A DNA stretch of 64,000 nt from JANQLU01 sp964434955 (GTDB lineage Bacteria; Planctomycetota; Planctomycetia; Pirellulales; Pirellulaceae), in assembly GCA_964434955.1 (NCBI GenBank), contig CAYSXI010000002.1, positions 1-64,000 of the forward strand, given 5' to 3'. Both the position numbers and the translations under genes were made by a program. The notes below the pieces were generated by a model. It was given only the letters and a program-made list of their open reading frames with translations, made no database searches and was not told the DNA's origin. Below, one piece after another: positions 26,421 to 35,788 of this stretch; position 1 is the first letter of the stretch, and every line of letters starts with the position of its first letter.

Positions 26421-27381
26421 ATTGGCCTTCGGCCAAGACCGAGGCGATCACGGCAACATCAACGATGTCTTCCGCGCTACAGCCGCGTGAAAGATCCATA
26501 CAGGGATTCCTTAGCCCCTGGATCAAGGGACCAAGCGCTGTTGCGCCCGCCAGCCGTTCCGTAAGTTTGTACGCGATGTTCCCCGAATCCAGATCCGGAA
26601 AAACAAATACGTTTGCGTTTCCGGCAACCGGCGAATCAGGCGCTTTCCTTTGCGCGATCTCCGGCACAAAGGCTGCATCGAATTGCAATTCGCCATCAAT
26701 CGCCAATTCCGGTTCCATTTCTCTGGCAAGTTGTGTCGCTTGAACCACTTTTTCAACGCGTTCGTGTTTGGCGCTCCCCTTTGTCGAGAAACTCAACATG
26801 GCAACGCGAGGCGTTTCACCGGTCAATTGCCGGTGACTTTGTGCCGAGTTAATCGCAATTTCGGCAAGCTGCTCCGCATTCGGATCCGGAACTACGCCGC
26901 AATCGGCATAAGTCAATGCAAACTCGGGAAACTGCATCAAGAAGAAACTGGAAATCAGTTTCCCCACGGGCCCAACACCATAGAGCGCGGCACGAATCAC
27001 GCTGGCCGTTGTTGCAAGACTTCCAGCAACGCTTGCGTCTGCGTATCCGGTTTTGACCAGCAGGGCACCAAACAGTAACGGATCTTGGATCGCGTCGTTC
27101 GCGGCCTCCATCGTAAGCGCTTTGTGTTTTCGATTTTCGAACAATTGTTTCGCCGCGGAAGGCCCCAGCCTCGTGTCCAGGTGGGTCACCGACTCCAAGT
27201 CGTCTGTCCCTTTTAATGGATCTGGCTGACTCGGATCCAAAACCAGGATCGGATTACCCAATCCTTCCGCTTTGAATTGAGCGGCTGCGGCCAAAACGCG
27301 CGGATCGGTGGCTTCGGGAAAAATCACTCGGCGAGGATTGGCACGAGCGCGTTCACGAAGGGCTTCAAGGACTTGCGGCAT
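26419..27381 (-). CDS. pta: Phosphate acetyltransferase
   Basis: 320 residues from the ATG at 27379-27381; an upstream TTG at 27402 adds only seven residues. It matches the C-terminal catalytic domain alone (phosphotransacetylase fold), the short Pta form. Motifs: RRVIFPEATDPRVLAAAAQ, ANDAIQDPLLFGALLVKTGY, SVAGSLATTASVIRAALYGV, YADCGVVPDPNAEQLAEIAI, RVAMLSFSTKGSAKHERVEK and GNANVFVFPDLDSGNIAYKL, ending with RGCSAEDIVDVAVIASVLA. It interconverts acetyl-CoA and acetyl phosphate. No acetate kinase gene is adjacent, so the partner is encoded elsewhere or acetyl phosphate has another use. The start lies 44 bp after the ftsK stop on the same strand. Confidence 0.93.
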   Translation of the reverse strand: MPQVLEALRERARANPRRVIFPEATDPRVLAAAAQFKAEGLGNPILVLDPSQPDPLKGTDDLESVTHLDTRLGPSAAKQLFENRKHKALTMEAANDAIQDPLLFGALLVKTGYADASVAGSLATTASVIRAALYGVGPVGKLISSFFLMQFPEFALTYADCGVVPDPNAEQLAEIAINSAQSHRQLTGETPRVAMLSFSTKGSAKHERVEKVVQATQLAREMEPELAIDGELQFDAAFVPEIAQRKAPDSPVAGNANVFVFPDLDSGNIAYKLTERLAGATALGPLIQGLRNPCMDLSRGCSAEDIVDVAVIASVLAEGQ

Positions 27382-27425
27382 ACGGATGTCTTTCGAAATC
27401 AAACGGAGGCATTGCTGTGCCTATT

Positions 27426-30400
27426 TTATTCTTCATCCTCTTCGACTTCGACATACTCATATTCATATTCGTACTCACCGTCTTCGTCTTCTTCCCCTTC
27501 CTCGACTTCGACGTATTCATATTCGACGTCATCATCGTCGTCTTCCTCGACTTCTTCTTCGTCGTCGTCTTCATAGCTCAGCTCGTCATCAAGGCTGGCC
27601 TCGGGATCTGATTCTTCCTCGACTTCGTCGTCTTCCTCTTCGTCTTCCTCGTCATATTCTTCGTCGTGCTCTGCCTCGACCTCTTCGTATTCCTCTTCCT
27701 CGAGTTCATCTTCGGCGTCGAGTTCCTGTTCCGCAGCCGTTTCTTTTTCGACAGCCGTGGACTCGGGTTCGTTGCTGTCGGCTTCGGCAAGGATTTCCTC
27801 GAGGGCCGCCTGGGCATTCGACTTCGTGGCAACCAATTCCGTTGAGTCGGGGCTCCCTTGCGAAATGTCTTCGGATGCCTGCTCGGCTCCGCCTCCGCTC
27901 TTGACGGCTTCCCATTGAGACATGGTCATCAGAATCTCACGGCTCTTGCTACCGGCATAGGTACCGACGATGCCGTCTTCTTCCATGTAGTCAATCAAAC
28001 GGGCGGCTCGCCCATAACCGATACCGAGGCAACGTTGCAGTAACGATACGCTTCCGCGGTTCTCACTGATGACGGTTTCAACAGCCTGTTCGTAGAGCTC
28101 ATCGCGACTCTTGATATTTGCGGCAGCGCCCTCGCCTTCTTTGTCGGCGACCTTGATGTTGACCAGTTCGTTCACGAAGTTTTGCTCACCGGTCGAACAC
28201 GCATCGGTGACGTCCTGGATTTCGTCGTCGCTGAGATAGGTTCCCTGACCGCGAATGAGTGTGCTGGTACCCGGCCAGAGGAAGAGCATGTCACCATTGC
28301 CCAACAACTTATCGGCACCCATCGCATCAAGAACGACGCGGCTGTCCGTTCGGCTCGCAACCTGGAACGCGATCCGAGCGGGCAAGTTGGACTTGATCAA
28401 TCCCGTAATGACATCCACCGTTGGTTTTTGCGTTGCCAGAATCAGGTGAATCCCGACCGCACGACTCTTCTGAGCCAAACGAATGATGTGTTGCTCGACC
28501 TCTTTGCCGGCGGTCATCATCAAGTCGGCCATTTCATCGGCAATGATGACGATGAAGGGTAGATTCACAGGAATATTCCGCCGCTCTTCTTCAGTTTTTG
28601 CGTCGAGCCGATCATAAATTTCTTCCGCGCCAAGTTGATTGAAGCTGGTAACGTGGCGGACACCCGCTTTTGCCAACAGCTGATAGCGCTCTTCCATTTT
28701 GTTGACGGCCCACTCCAAAATCGCTTCGGCCTTTCGCATATCGGTGACCACCGGATGCATCAAGTGCGGCAAGCGACCATAACCGCTTAGCTCGACCATT
28801 TTCGGATCAATCATCAACATTCGGACTTCGTCCGGTCGTCGAGTCATCAGGATTGACGAAATAATCGAGTTCAAGCAAACACTTTTACCGGTACCGGTTC
28901 GACCCGCAATCAAAAGGTGGGGCAGTGAAGCCAGGTCAGCAATCATCGGATCGCCTACGACATCTTTCCCGAGGAAGATCGGAATCTTCATCTTCTTGGT
29001 TTTCTCGGTTGCTTGCTCCATGACCTCGCGCAAGCGGACGACCTGGCGCGTTTTGTTGGGAACTTCAATACCAACTGTGTTCTTGCCGGGAATCGGCGCA
29101 ACGATCCGAACGCTGGGAACGCGGAGGGCAATCGCCAAGTCGTCGGCCAGGCCCGTAATCTTGGAAAGTCGCAATCCCGCTTCCAGTTTGATTTCATACT
29201 GGGCAATCACGGGACCCGTTTCGATTTCGGAAACTTTGACCTTGAAGCCAAATTCTGCGAAGGTCTTTTCCAGTATCTCCGCATTCCGAAGTGCTTCACG
29301 ACGTTGATCGTCAAACGAAACATCGTCAGCCCCCGTCAACATCTTGATGTCAGGTAGCTCGTATTCACTTTCGTCATCAACTCGAGAAGCCCGATCAAGC
29401 GTCATCATGACTTTTTCACGTTCGTCGACGGGCGCCGGTTTTTTGACTTTGAAGTGGGGCGCCTGAACGACCGCTTTCTTGTCGGCTTCTGGATCGGGCG
29501 TTTCAGTTTTCTTGGTTTTCACGGCTTGCTTGGCCGCCGTTTTTACAACCACGGGGATCGCAACCGGTTCTTCCTCTTCATATTCCTCTTCTTCGTACTC
29601 GTCGTCGACGAAGTCTTCATCTTCCTCGTCGTCCGCCTCGTCTTCGTATTCGGCGTCCTCTTCATCCTCGTCTTCGTATTCCTCTTCGTATTCGTCTTCG
29701 CTATCCGAAACTTCATCGGTAACGTCGCGTCCACCGACGCGAATCAAAATCTGCTGATCTTCGTCGTCATCTTCTTCCATCTCCAGATCGAGATCGGTCG
29801 TAGGTCGTCTACGCGAACGACTCGAAGCGGGACGGCGGGCAAAAATAAACGCGAGGACAGGGGCTGCCGACGACACGACAAGCCAACGACTGAATCGTAA
29901 CAGCATGTAATCTGACCACAACATCAGGCCGGTCATTGTGACGACCAAAGCAAGTAGAATGCTTCCGAAAAGCGCGAAGTGCGCCATCAACATTCCGCGG
30001 CCCAACAGTCCCAGGTAGCCTCCCGAGCCCGTGATTGGCCCCGGGGTCCAATGCGGCAGAACGAGTGAAGCAAGCGATGTAATACCGATCAGTGAAACCG
30101 CCCATCCGATAGTCCGGATCCAGGGCGAAAGCTGATTGTCACTTTTGACCAGAGCGACTGCCAAGGTAGCAAGTCCGACCAGCAGGTACCAAGCACCGAC
30201 TCCCAGGTTGGAAAACAGGAAGTCAGCCGTTGTCGCTCCGATCGTTCCACAGGCGTTATGAGTGATCTCATTGTGTGGAAAGACGAGCGTACTCGGTTGG
30301 TACCAGCCATTCAAAGGCGCAACGAACTGCGCAGTTCGATCGGCCGGATCGTAGGTGACCAACGAGACGGTAAGAAAAATAATCAGGGCAATCAGGGCGA

Positions 30401-30440
30401 CCAATGAAATATCGCCACGAAGACTTCGATTATCGAACAT
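27426..30440 (-). CDS. ftsK: FtsK-type DNA translocase with hyperacidic segments
   Basis: 1004 residues from the ATG at 30438-30440 (an earlier TTG is possible). The first 200 residues hold about four transmembrane helices (LVALIALIIFLTVSLVTYD, WYLLVGLATLAVALVKS). An acidic segment lies around 220-310. The motor follows: alpha/beta parts, then Walker A LLIAGRTGTGKSVCLNSI, Walker B FIVIIADEMADLMM, LILATQKPTVDVITGLIKSN, and MGADKLLGNGDMLF. The gamma-type winged helix is LLQRCLGIGYGRAARLIDYM. The last 135 residues are almost entirely E, D and Y/V. Known: FtsK pumps DNA and activates XerCD at the division site; planctomycetes lack FtsZ but keep FtsK. The acidic tail after gamma is not part of the standard protein. 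Confidence 0.95.
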   Translation of the reverse strand: MFDNRSLRGDISLVALIALIIFLTVSLVTYDPADRTAQFVAPLNGWYQPSTLVFPHNEITHNACGTIGATTADFLFSNLGVGAWYLLVGLATLAVALVKSDNQLSPWIRTIGWAVSLIGITSLASLVLPHWTPGPITGSGGYLGLLGRGMLMAHFALFGSILLALVVTMTGLMLWSDYMLLRFSRWLVVSSAAPVLAFIFARRPASSRSRRRPTTDLDLEMEEDDDEDQQILIRVGGRDVTDEVSDSEDEYEEEYEDEDEEDAEYEDEADDEEDEDFVDDEYEEEEYEEEEPVAIPVVVKTAAKQAVKTKKTETPDPEADKKAVVQAPHFKVKKPAPVDEREKVMMTLDRASRVDDESEYELPDIKMLTGADDVSFDDQRREALRNAEILEKTFAEFGFKVKVSEIETGPVIAQYEIKLEAGLRLSKITGLADDLAIALRVPSVRIVAPIPGKNTVGIEVPNKTRQVVRLREVMEQATEKTKKMKIPIFLGKDVVGDPMIADLASLPHLLIAGRTGTGKSVCLNSIISSILMTRRPDEVRMLMIDPKMVELSGYGRLPHLMHPVVTDMRKAEAILEWAVNKMEERYQLLAKAGVRHVTSFNQLGAEEIYDRLDAKTEEERRNIPVNLPFIVIIADEMADLMMTAGKEVEQHIIRLAQKSRAVGIHLILATQKPTVDVITGLIKSNLPARIAFQVASRTDSRVVLDAMGADKLLGNGDMLFLWPGTSTLIRGQGTYLSDDEIQDVTDACSTGEQNFVNELVNIKVADKEGEGAAANIKSRDELYEQAVETVISENRGSVSLLQRCLGIGYGRAARLIDYMEEDGIVGTYAGSKSREILMTMSQWEAVKSGGGAEQASEDISQGSPDSTELVATKSNAQAALEEILAEADSNEPESTAVEKETAAEQELDAEDELEEEEYEEVEAEHDEEYDEEDEEEDDEVEEESDPEASLDDELSYEDDDEEEVEEDDDDDVEYEYVEVEEGEEDEDGEYEYEYEYVEVEEDEE

Positions 30441-30684
30441 GAATGGACGCAACCAACAACATGCTCCGGCGATTTTTCCCGACGCCGGTTTGCGGTGGGC
30501 GCGTCCATGCCCAAAACGTCTCCTATCAGTTCTTCTCGTTCGTTATCGGCGACAAGAAAGTAGGAGCCTGAATTTTCCAATCGGGTTCGCTAGCCTTTGC
30601 CCGGTTTCGCCAGCAGAAAAAATTGGTGAAAACCGAATAACCGGCTCAGCCCAATTCCGGCTACCAAAAAGAAGTCATTCGGGT

Positions 30685-31575
30685 TCAGGGCAGTCGTTTC
30701 AAGTTACCGGGGATCCCGTCGGGAAATTTTTCGTCAATGATTCGATTGATATATTCACGACGATTGGCGGGCTTCGGATGGGTGCTAAGGAGTTCGGGAG
30801 CCCCATTGCCGGCCGATGCTTGTTCCAGGACATCCATCACGTCATTGAGCGCGCGCGGATCATATCCGGCAAAAACCATTAGCTCGACGCCCCAGCGATC
30901 GGATTCCAATTCATGCGCTCGGCTATTTCCTTTGAGAACCATCGAACCGACCGCCGCAGCAACTTGCGCACTGTTGACATCGCCTCCCGCAACACCGGCA
31001 CTATTGGCAAATCCTTGCATCAAGCGAGCCTTGGCCATTCGCTGCGCACTATGTCTTTCAATCACATGTCCAATTTCGTGCCCTAAAACTCCAGCCAGTC
31101 GACTCTCGAATCGGTCCCGCGTGACGCTCTTTGCCAACTGCAAAATTAGTGCCTCCGTGATAAACACCTGTCCCCCGGGGAGCGCGAACGCGTTGATGGT
31201 GTCGCGATCCGCCAAAAGGTGAAAATCAAAGGGGTAGGGGTTTGAGATACCTCTTGCCGCTAATCTTTGTTGCAACGCGTTCAGCAATCGCGCGCCCACG
31301 TAGTCCACAATTTGCTGCCAATCTTGATTGGGAGACTGCCCGTCAAATTCCTGAACCAGGGAAGGCATGCTCGTCAAACCCATCTGGATCTCCTGATCCG
31401 TCGTCAGGCCACCCACCTTTTGACTTTCCCCGGTGATCGGATTGATCTTGCTGCTGGCGACATAGCTGATCAAAGAAAACAGCACGATGACGAAGGCAGT
31501 CAACAATCGAATTTTGAAGTCGCCACGATTTCGACGGCCACGTTTGAACAAGTTGGAAAATTGAGGCATCGCCAT
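30685..31575 (-). CDS. M48-family zinc metalloprotease
   Basis: 296 residues. One N-terminal membrane helix (LTAFVIVLFSLISYVASS) after a basic start. The zinc site is GVLGHEIGHVIERH (HExxH), with the third ligand Glu in SRAHELESDRWGVELMVFAG. Substrate-pocket motif FALPGGQVFITEALIL precedes it, and STHPKPANRREYINRIIDEK follows, as in BepA/LoiP-like M48 proteins. Inferred: an envelope protease with the active site outside the cytoplasm, acting in protein quality control. It is 30 residues or more longer than a bare M48 domain because of the anchor. The divergent ABC operon lies beyond a 268-bp promoter region. Confidence 0.92.
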   Translation of the reverse strand: MAMPQFSNLFKRGRRNRGDFKIRLLTAFVIVLFSLISYVASSKINPITGESQKVGGLTTDQEIQMGLTSMPSLVQEFDGQSPNQDWQQIVDYVGARLLNALQQRLAARGISNPYPFDFHLLADRDTINAFALPGGQVFITEALILQLAKSVTRDRFESRLAGVLGHEIGHVIERHSAQRMAKARLMQGFANSAGVAGGDVNSAQVAAAVGSMVLKGNSRAHELESDRWGVELMVFAGYDPRALNDVMDVLEQASAGNGAPELLSTHPKPANRREYINRIIDEKFPDGIPGNLKRLP

Positions 31576-31843
31576 TCGCCCGATCTGGTCCTTTTTGTAT
31601 CAACCATTCGCAAGAAGTCTGGTCGCCATCGTAGAAAGATTGCTCTCGGCTGTCGATCATTTTGCAGCGAAGGCCCGTCAAATTTGGCTTGAATGTCAAA
31701 ACCCGAACGACTGCAACCCATCCCCAATCGTTTATTTAAGATTCTGACTCACAAAACGCAATCAACCAAAACCGGACTATGGTTCCAAAGGGTCCTATTC
31801 TTCGCCTTCCCATCTGCTCACCAATTTCTTCGAGGTGGAACCC

Positions 31844-32782
31844 GTGTCAACGACTTTTAAAAGAAGCTCCGGTCTGGCATCCCGAAACGATTCCCGCAGC
31901 GAATGGAATTCGGCTTCTCAAGTCGAAAACCTGATTGAAATCGAAGACCTGGTCGTCAAGTTCGGCGATTTTCGAGCAGTCGATGGAGTAAACATCCATG
32001 TTCGACGCGGCGAAATGTTCGCATTTCTTGGGCCAAACGGTGCGGGAAAGTCGACGACCATTCGTGTATTGATCGGTTGCCAAAAGCCAACCTCCGGTAA
32101 AGTTCGTGTCGCGGGCCATCTCCTCCCCGACGATTTGGCCAAAGTCAAAAAGGAGTTCGGATACGTTCCAGACACCGACAATCACATGGATGAATTTACC
32201 GGTCGCGAGAATCTGCAACTATTTGCTGACCTCTACGAAATTGTCGATCGAAATCGAATCGACGCAGTCCTGGCACAACTGGAACTCAGTGAGGCGGCGG
32301 ATGTCGCGGTGAAAAATTACTCGAAAGGCATGCGAAGAAAACTGCTGATCGCTCGTGAGATTCTTCACCGCCCCAAGATCCTCTTTCTGGACGAACCCAC
32401 GGCTAACCTCGACCTGCATTCGACCGCGGTCGTGCGAAAAATGCTTCGAGAGCTGGCCGGTGAAGGCGTGACTATTTTCCTCACGACGCACGATATGGAA
32501 GAGGTTGAAGAGATCTGTGATCGGGCTGCGATCCTTTGCCGCGGGAAACTGGTCGCGTTGGATACACCATCAAGTTTTATCGCTCGCTATTCCGAGTCGC
32601 GTGTCTCGATTCAATTTGAAGAGAATGGTGAGCAGGTTCGAAAGGAAATTTGTCTGGACGATCCAGGCGGACGAGATTTACTCCTCGAGTACGTGGCCAC
32701 ACGTGAAAACCTCCGTCTCCGCTCCCAAGATTTCCACTTCGATGACGTCTTCCTGAAAATTACCGGACAGGCCTACGCATGA
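31844..32782 (+). CDS. ABC transporter ATP-binding protein (CcmA/NatA type)
   Basis: 312 residues from the GTG at 31844. GAGGTGG lies about 5 nt upstream, so I prefer it to the GTG at 31835 inside that site. The first 30 residues are a charged leader. ATPase motifs: FLGPNGAGKSTTIRVLIG (Walker A), NYSKGMRRKLLIAREIL (signature, a YSKGM variant of LSGGQ), ILFLDEPTANLDLHSTAVV (Walker B) and IFLTTHDMEEVEEICDRA (switch His). The C-terminal 70 residues are the usual accessory domain. The stop overlaps the permease start by 4 bp, so the two form a translationally coupled exporter unit. Substrate unknown. Confidence 0.93.
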   Translation: MSTTFKRSSGLASRNDSRSEWNSASQVENLIEIEDLVVKFGDFRAVDGVNIHVRRGEMFAFLGPNGAGKSTTIRVLIGCQKPTSGKVRVAGHLLPDDLAKVKKEFGYVPDTDNHMDEFTGRENLQLFADLYEIVDRNRIDAVLAQLELSEAADVAVKNYSKGMRRKLLIAREILHRPKILFLDEPTANLDLHSTAVVRKMLRELAGEGVTIFLTTHDMEEVEEICDRAAILCRGKLVALDTPSSFIARYSESRVSIQFEENGEQVRKEICLDDPGGRDLLLEYVATRENLRLRSQDFHFDDVFLKITGQAYA

Positions 32783-33888
32783 TTCGCCCCAAGATCGTAA
32801 AAATTTTGCTTCGCAAAGAATTCCTGCGACTCAAGAAGAATCCGAGCGCCATCACCCTCCTCGTGTTGCTGGCTGCCATCGCTTTGTTGGTTTCTTTGAG
32901 CTGGACCGATCCGGAACCAGGTGATGACGAGGCCACCTGCTATGTCGCCTATTCGACTTCATGGGAAAACGAAGGCTGGATCGATTACCTGACCCGTTAC
33001 CAGGACACCTATCCGAATCTCGAAGTCGTTCCCCGAGCCAAGCTTGCGGATCCTCAAGGGCAAATTCTCCTTGACTCCAATGAATGCGCGATTGAGATCC
33101 TGCCGGCGACGGGCAATCGCTTCAGCAAACAAATCGAAGTCGTTTATCACTACCCGGAAAATCGCGAGTCGATGATTGCGAAACCGGCTTCCTGGTTCTG
33201 GGCTTCCTGGAAGCAATTTGGCACCAGCCGAGTTGACTACGAAGTCAGCTATCAGCCTTTCGCCACCAAGTCGGGAACCGGTTTGGCCACGACAATACGT
33301 GACAGCGCGGCCAACAAGCTGGATCTCGGATTGATTTCGACCATGCTCCTCCTGGCAGTTCAATTCTTTACCTGCTGCCACCTCTATGTTTCCTTTGGCA
33401 GCCAAGACCGGGAAAGAGGAACCCTCGGTGCAATCGCCATGTCACCGGCTTCGACGACCGAGATCATTTTTTCGCGAGCCATCTTTCATCAATTTCTGGG
33501 CCTCACCGTCTCGGCGATTATCCTGGTGATCATGAATCGAGCGGCCCTGCTTCAACATCACGTTTGGTTAACGCTGATTGCGGTTGGCTTCGGGTGGCTC
33601 TCGGTCGGCACGATTATCACGACGATCACCAAGTCACAATCGCAGGCAAGCATGTTAATGTTTTGTTACATGCTCGTTGGCGGAATCCTGTTTTTCATGG
33701 CTTCGCAGTTTCCGATTTTTGCAGTGCTGCAAAACCTGACGTTTGAAAATCATGCCGTCAACCTGCTGCACACGGGACTGGAGAAAGGGTATGCCCTATT
33801 TTTGCCGGCGGCCGTATTCGGAATTCTCGTACTCCTTTGGGCGTCGCTCGCTCTCCGCCTGTTCCAACAAAGGGGTTGGCAAAGCTAA
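32779..33888 (+). CDS. ABC-2 type permease
   Basis: 369 residues. Helix 1 (ITLLVLLAAIALLVSLSW) is followed by a large soluble loop of about 140 residues (residues about 45-185), then about five helices. These include LGLISTMLLLAVQFFTCCHL, FLGLTVSAIILVIM and FLPAAVFGILVLLWASLAL. DRERGTLGAIAMSPASTTEI is the ABC-2 membrane coupling motif (ERG-type). Known: this topology fits NatB/ABC-2 exporters with an extracytoplasmic loop. Coupled to the ATPase upstream. Function (lipid, ion or peptide export) cannot be told. Confidence 0.9.
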   Translation: MIRPKIVKILLRKEFLRLKKNPSAITLLVLLAAIALLVSLSWTDPEPGDDEATCYVAYSTSWENEGWIDYLTRYQDTYPNLEVVPRAKLADPQGQILLDSNECAIEILPATGNRFSKQIEVVYHYPENRESMIAKPASWFWASWKQFGTSRVDYEVSYQPFATKSGTGLATTIRDSAANKLDLGLISTMLLLAVQFFTCCHLYVSFGSQDRERGTLGAIAMSPASTTEIIFSRAIFHQFLGLTVSAIILVIMNRAALLQHHVWLTLIAVGFGWLSVGTIITTITKSQSQASMLMFCYMLVGGILFFMASQFPIFAVLQNLTFENHAVNLLHTGLEKGYALFLPAAVFGILVLLWASLALRLFQQRGWQS

Positions 33889-34302
33889 CGAGCCCAGCTT
33901 AACGAACGGCGATGCGTGACGACCAATCTTTACTTGGTCGAGTTTCCTGTCGCACCGACATTCGATCGCACCGTTGTCCTTTGACACCTGGGGTTGCCTT
34001 CAACGGGTTGCTCACTCTCAAAGATTGTTGAAGCGAGATCGCACTTCGAGCACCGAACTTCCGGTCTCTTGAATTGGCCAAGCGAGTTTTTTTGTGAATT
34101 TATTCTGCCATTTCAATCGACCAATTTTTTCGTGCGGTCCCTTGATCGGATTTAAGAACTGATCCGCCACCCTTAGATTTGATTGCGAGATTTCATTCAC
34201 CATTAAACGCCCCGAAGCTTACTTTACGGGGCATCAAACCAGAATTACGTTGTGCGAATTGACTCCAATTCCAATTTGCAAAACTCTTCGAAGGATGTCG
34301 AA
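33889..34302. other. Intergenic region upstream of the ammonium transporter gene
   Basis: 414 bp without a supported ORF. A 6-bp GC hairpin (gccccg/cggggc, 34209-34232, 12-nt loop) lies about 70 bp before the start. It is not followed by a T-run, so I do not call it a terminator. No sigma-54 site was recognised. Confidence 0.5.
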
Positions 34303-35712
34303 ATGGTGTTGAATTCAGGAAGAAGCAAGCTTGTTTCCCTTGCGGTGATTTTTGCGATCTCGGGTCTTCTCGTCACTTTGGCAATGGCCCAATCGAATAG
34401 CGAAGGTAATTCAAACGCTGATTTGCCGGCAACCTCGGAAGCTGCCGAGTTTAACGCGACCGACAACGCTTGGATGCTTTTCTGTTCCGCGCTCGTCTTG
34501 TTCATGACGGCGCCAGGATTAGCGATGTTTTATAGCGGATTGGTGCGGCGCAAGAATGTCGTCAGCGTCATGATGCAATGCCTCTTCCTGATGTGCATGA
34601 TGACACTCATCTGGGCTCTTTGGGGATATTCTTTTGCGTTTGGCGGTAGCAATCCCTATTTCGGAAACAGCGAGTACTTGTTCATGAACAACGTCGCCAT
34701 CGACGAAGGTGGAATGCCGCTTACTGAAAGTGGACTTCCGCAGATGACGTTCATGATCTTCCAAGGCATGTTTTTCATTATCACGCCAGCACTCATTTGC
34801 GGCGCGTTCGCGGAGCGGATGAAATTTTCAGCCATGGTGATTTTTTCTGCGGTCTGGGGCACCCTTGTCTATTGTCCTCTCTGCCACTGGGTATGGGACG
34901 GCGGCATCTTGGCCTTTGGTGAATCCCATGCGATTGCCGGAGGAGCGCTTGATTTTGCCGGAGGGACGGTCGTCCACATCAGTTCGGGAATATCAGCGTT
35001 GGTTTGCGCGATGTTCATTGGGAAACGAATAGGAATCGGGACGAGCGATTTAAGACCGCACAACCTCACCTACACTGCTATTGGCGCGGCCATGCTTTGG
35101 TTTGGCTGGTTCGGATTCAATGCGGGAAGTGAGTTGGCCTCAGACGGGGTCGCGGCCAGCGCATTCGTCGTCACGCACTTCGCTGCGGCCGCCGGAGGAT
35201 TTGCTTGGGCAGCGATTGAATGGCTGCAACGCGGCAAACCGTCGGTCCTCGGAACGGCTTCAGGGGCTGTCGCTGGACTCGTTTGCATCACGCCAGCAGC
35301 CGGGTTTGTCAACATGATGCCTGCGATTGCCATGGGCCTGAGCGGCGGGGCGATTTGTTACGTGACGTGCGGCGTCGTCAAGCGAAAATTGGGATACGAC
35401 GATTCTCTCGATGGGTTTGGGATCCATGGCGTTGGCGGAATCGTGGGCGCCCTGTTCACCGGGGTTTTTGCATCGGAGTTGATATCGGGCAAGGACCAGG
35501 CGAACGGTATTTTTTATTCGTTTGACGCCAATGGCCTGTCGCTATTGCTTGGTCAAATTGCGGCGATTGTCGTTACGATCGTCTTTAGCATCGTGATGAC
35601 GTTTATCATCCTGAAAGCAATTGATCTTTCGATTGGACTTCGGATATCCGCCGATCAAGAAGAATGCGGGCTCGACCAAACCGATCACGGCGAAGAAGGC
35701 TACATCTTCTAA
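34303..35712 (+). CDS. amt: Ammonium transporter
   Basis: 469 residues from the ATG at 34303 (AAGGA about 8 nt upstream; the reading from 34252 adds a non-hydrophobic leader). An N-terminal signal-like helix (LAVIFAISGLLVTLAMAQ) is followed by 11 helices. Amt motifs: PGLAMFYSGLVRRKNVVSVM, LDFAGGTVVHISSGISALV with the first pore His, GAAMLWFGWFGFNAG and GFGIHGVGGIVGALFTGVF with the second pore His. The cytosolic tail is short (ADQEECGLDQTDHGEEGYIF). It conducts ammonium or ammonia into the cell. No glnK (PII) gene follows, unlike many bacterial amt loci. Confidence 0.96.
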   Translation: MVLNSGRSKLVSLAVIFAISGLLVTLAMAQSNSEGNSNADLPATSEAAEFNATDNAWMLFCSALVLFMTAPGLAMFYSGLVRRKNVVSVMMQCLFLMCMMTLIWALWGYSFAFGGSNPYFGNSEYLFMNNVAIDEGGMPLTESGLPQMTFMIFQGMFFIITPALICGAFAERMKFSAMVIFSAVWGTLVYCPLCHWVWDGGILAFGESHAIAGGALDFAGGTVVHISSGISALVCAMFIGKRIGIGTSDLRPHNLTYTAIGAAMLWFGWFGFNAGSELASDGVAASAFVVTHFAAAAGGFAWAAIEWLQRGKPSVLGTASGAVAGLVCITPAAGFVNMMPAIAMGLSGGAICYVTCGVVKRKLGYDDSLDGFGIHGVGGIVGALFTGVFASELISGKDQANGIFYSFDANGLSLLLGQIAAIVVTIVFSIVMTFIILKAIDLSIGLRISADQEECGLDQTDHGEEGYIF

Positions 35713-35788
35713 GCTTCCATGATTGGTTGAACCGGAGGCCCGGCACCTGCTATCCCGGAATTCCGCTGGCGAAAAACCGCGGACCCAT

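Noticed and set aside
27277..27576. Ser/Tyr-rich plus-strand ORF (SSSTSTYSYS type)
   Set aside because: Low-complexity shadow of the FtsK acidic tail (GAA/GAT codons read backwards). The same applies to 29454-29900.
34209..34232. Hairpin before amt as a riboswitch or terminator
   Set aside because: Only a 6-bp stem with a 12-nt loop, no T-run and no conserved aptamer features.
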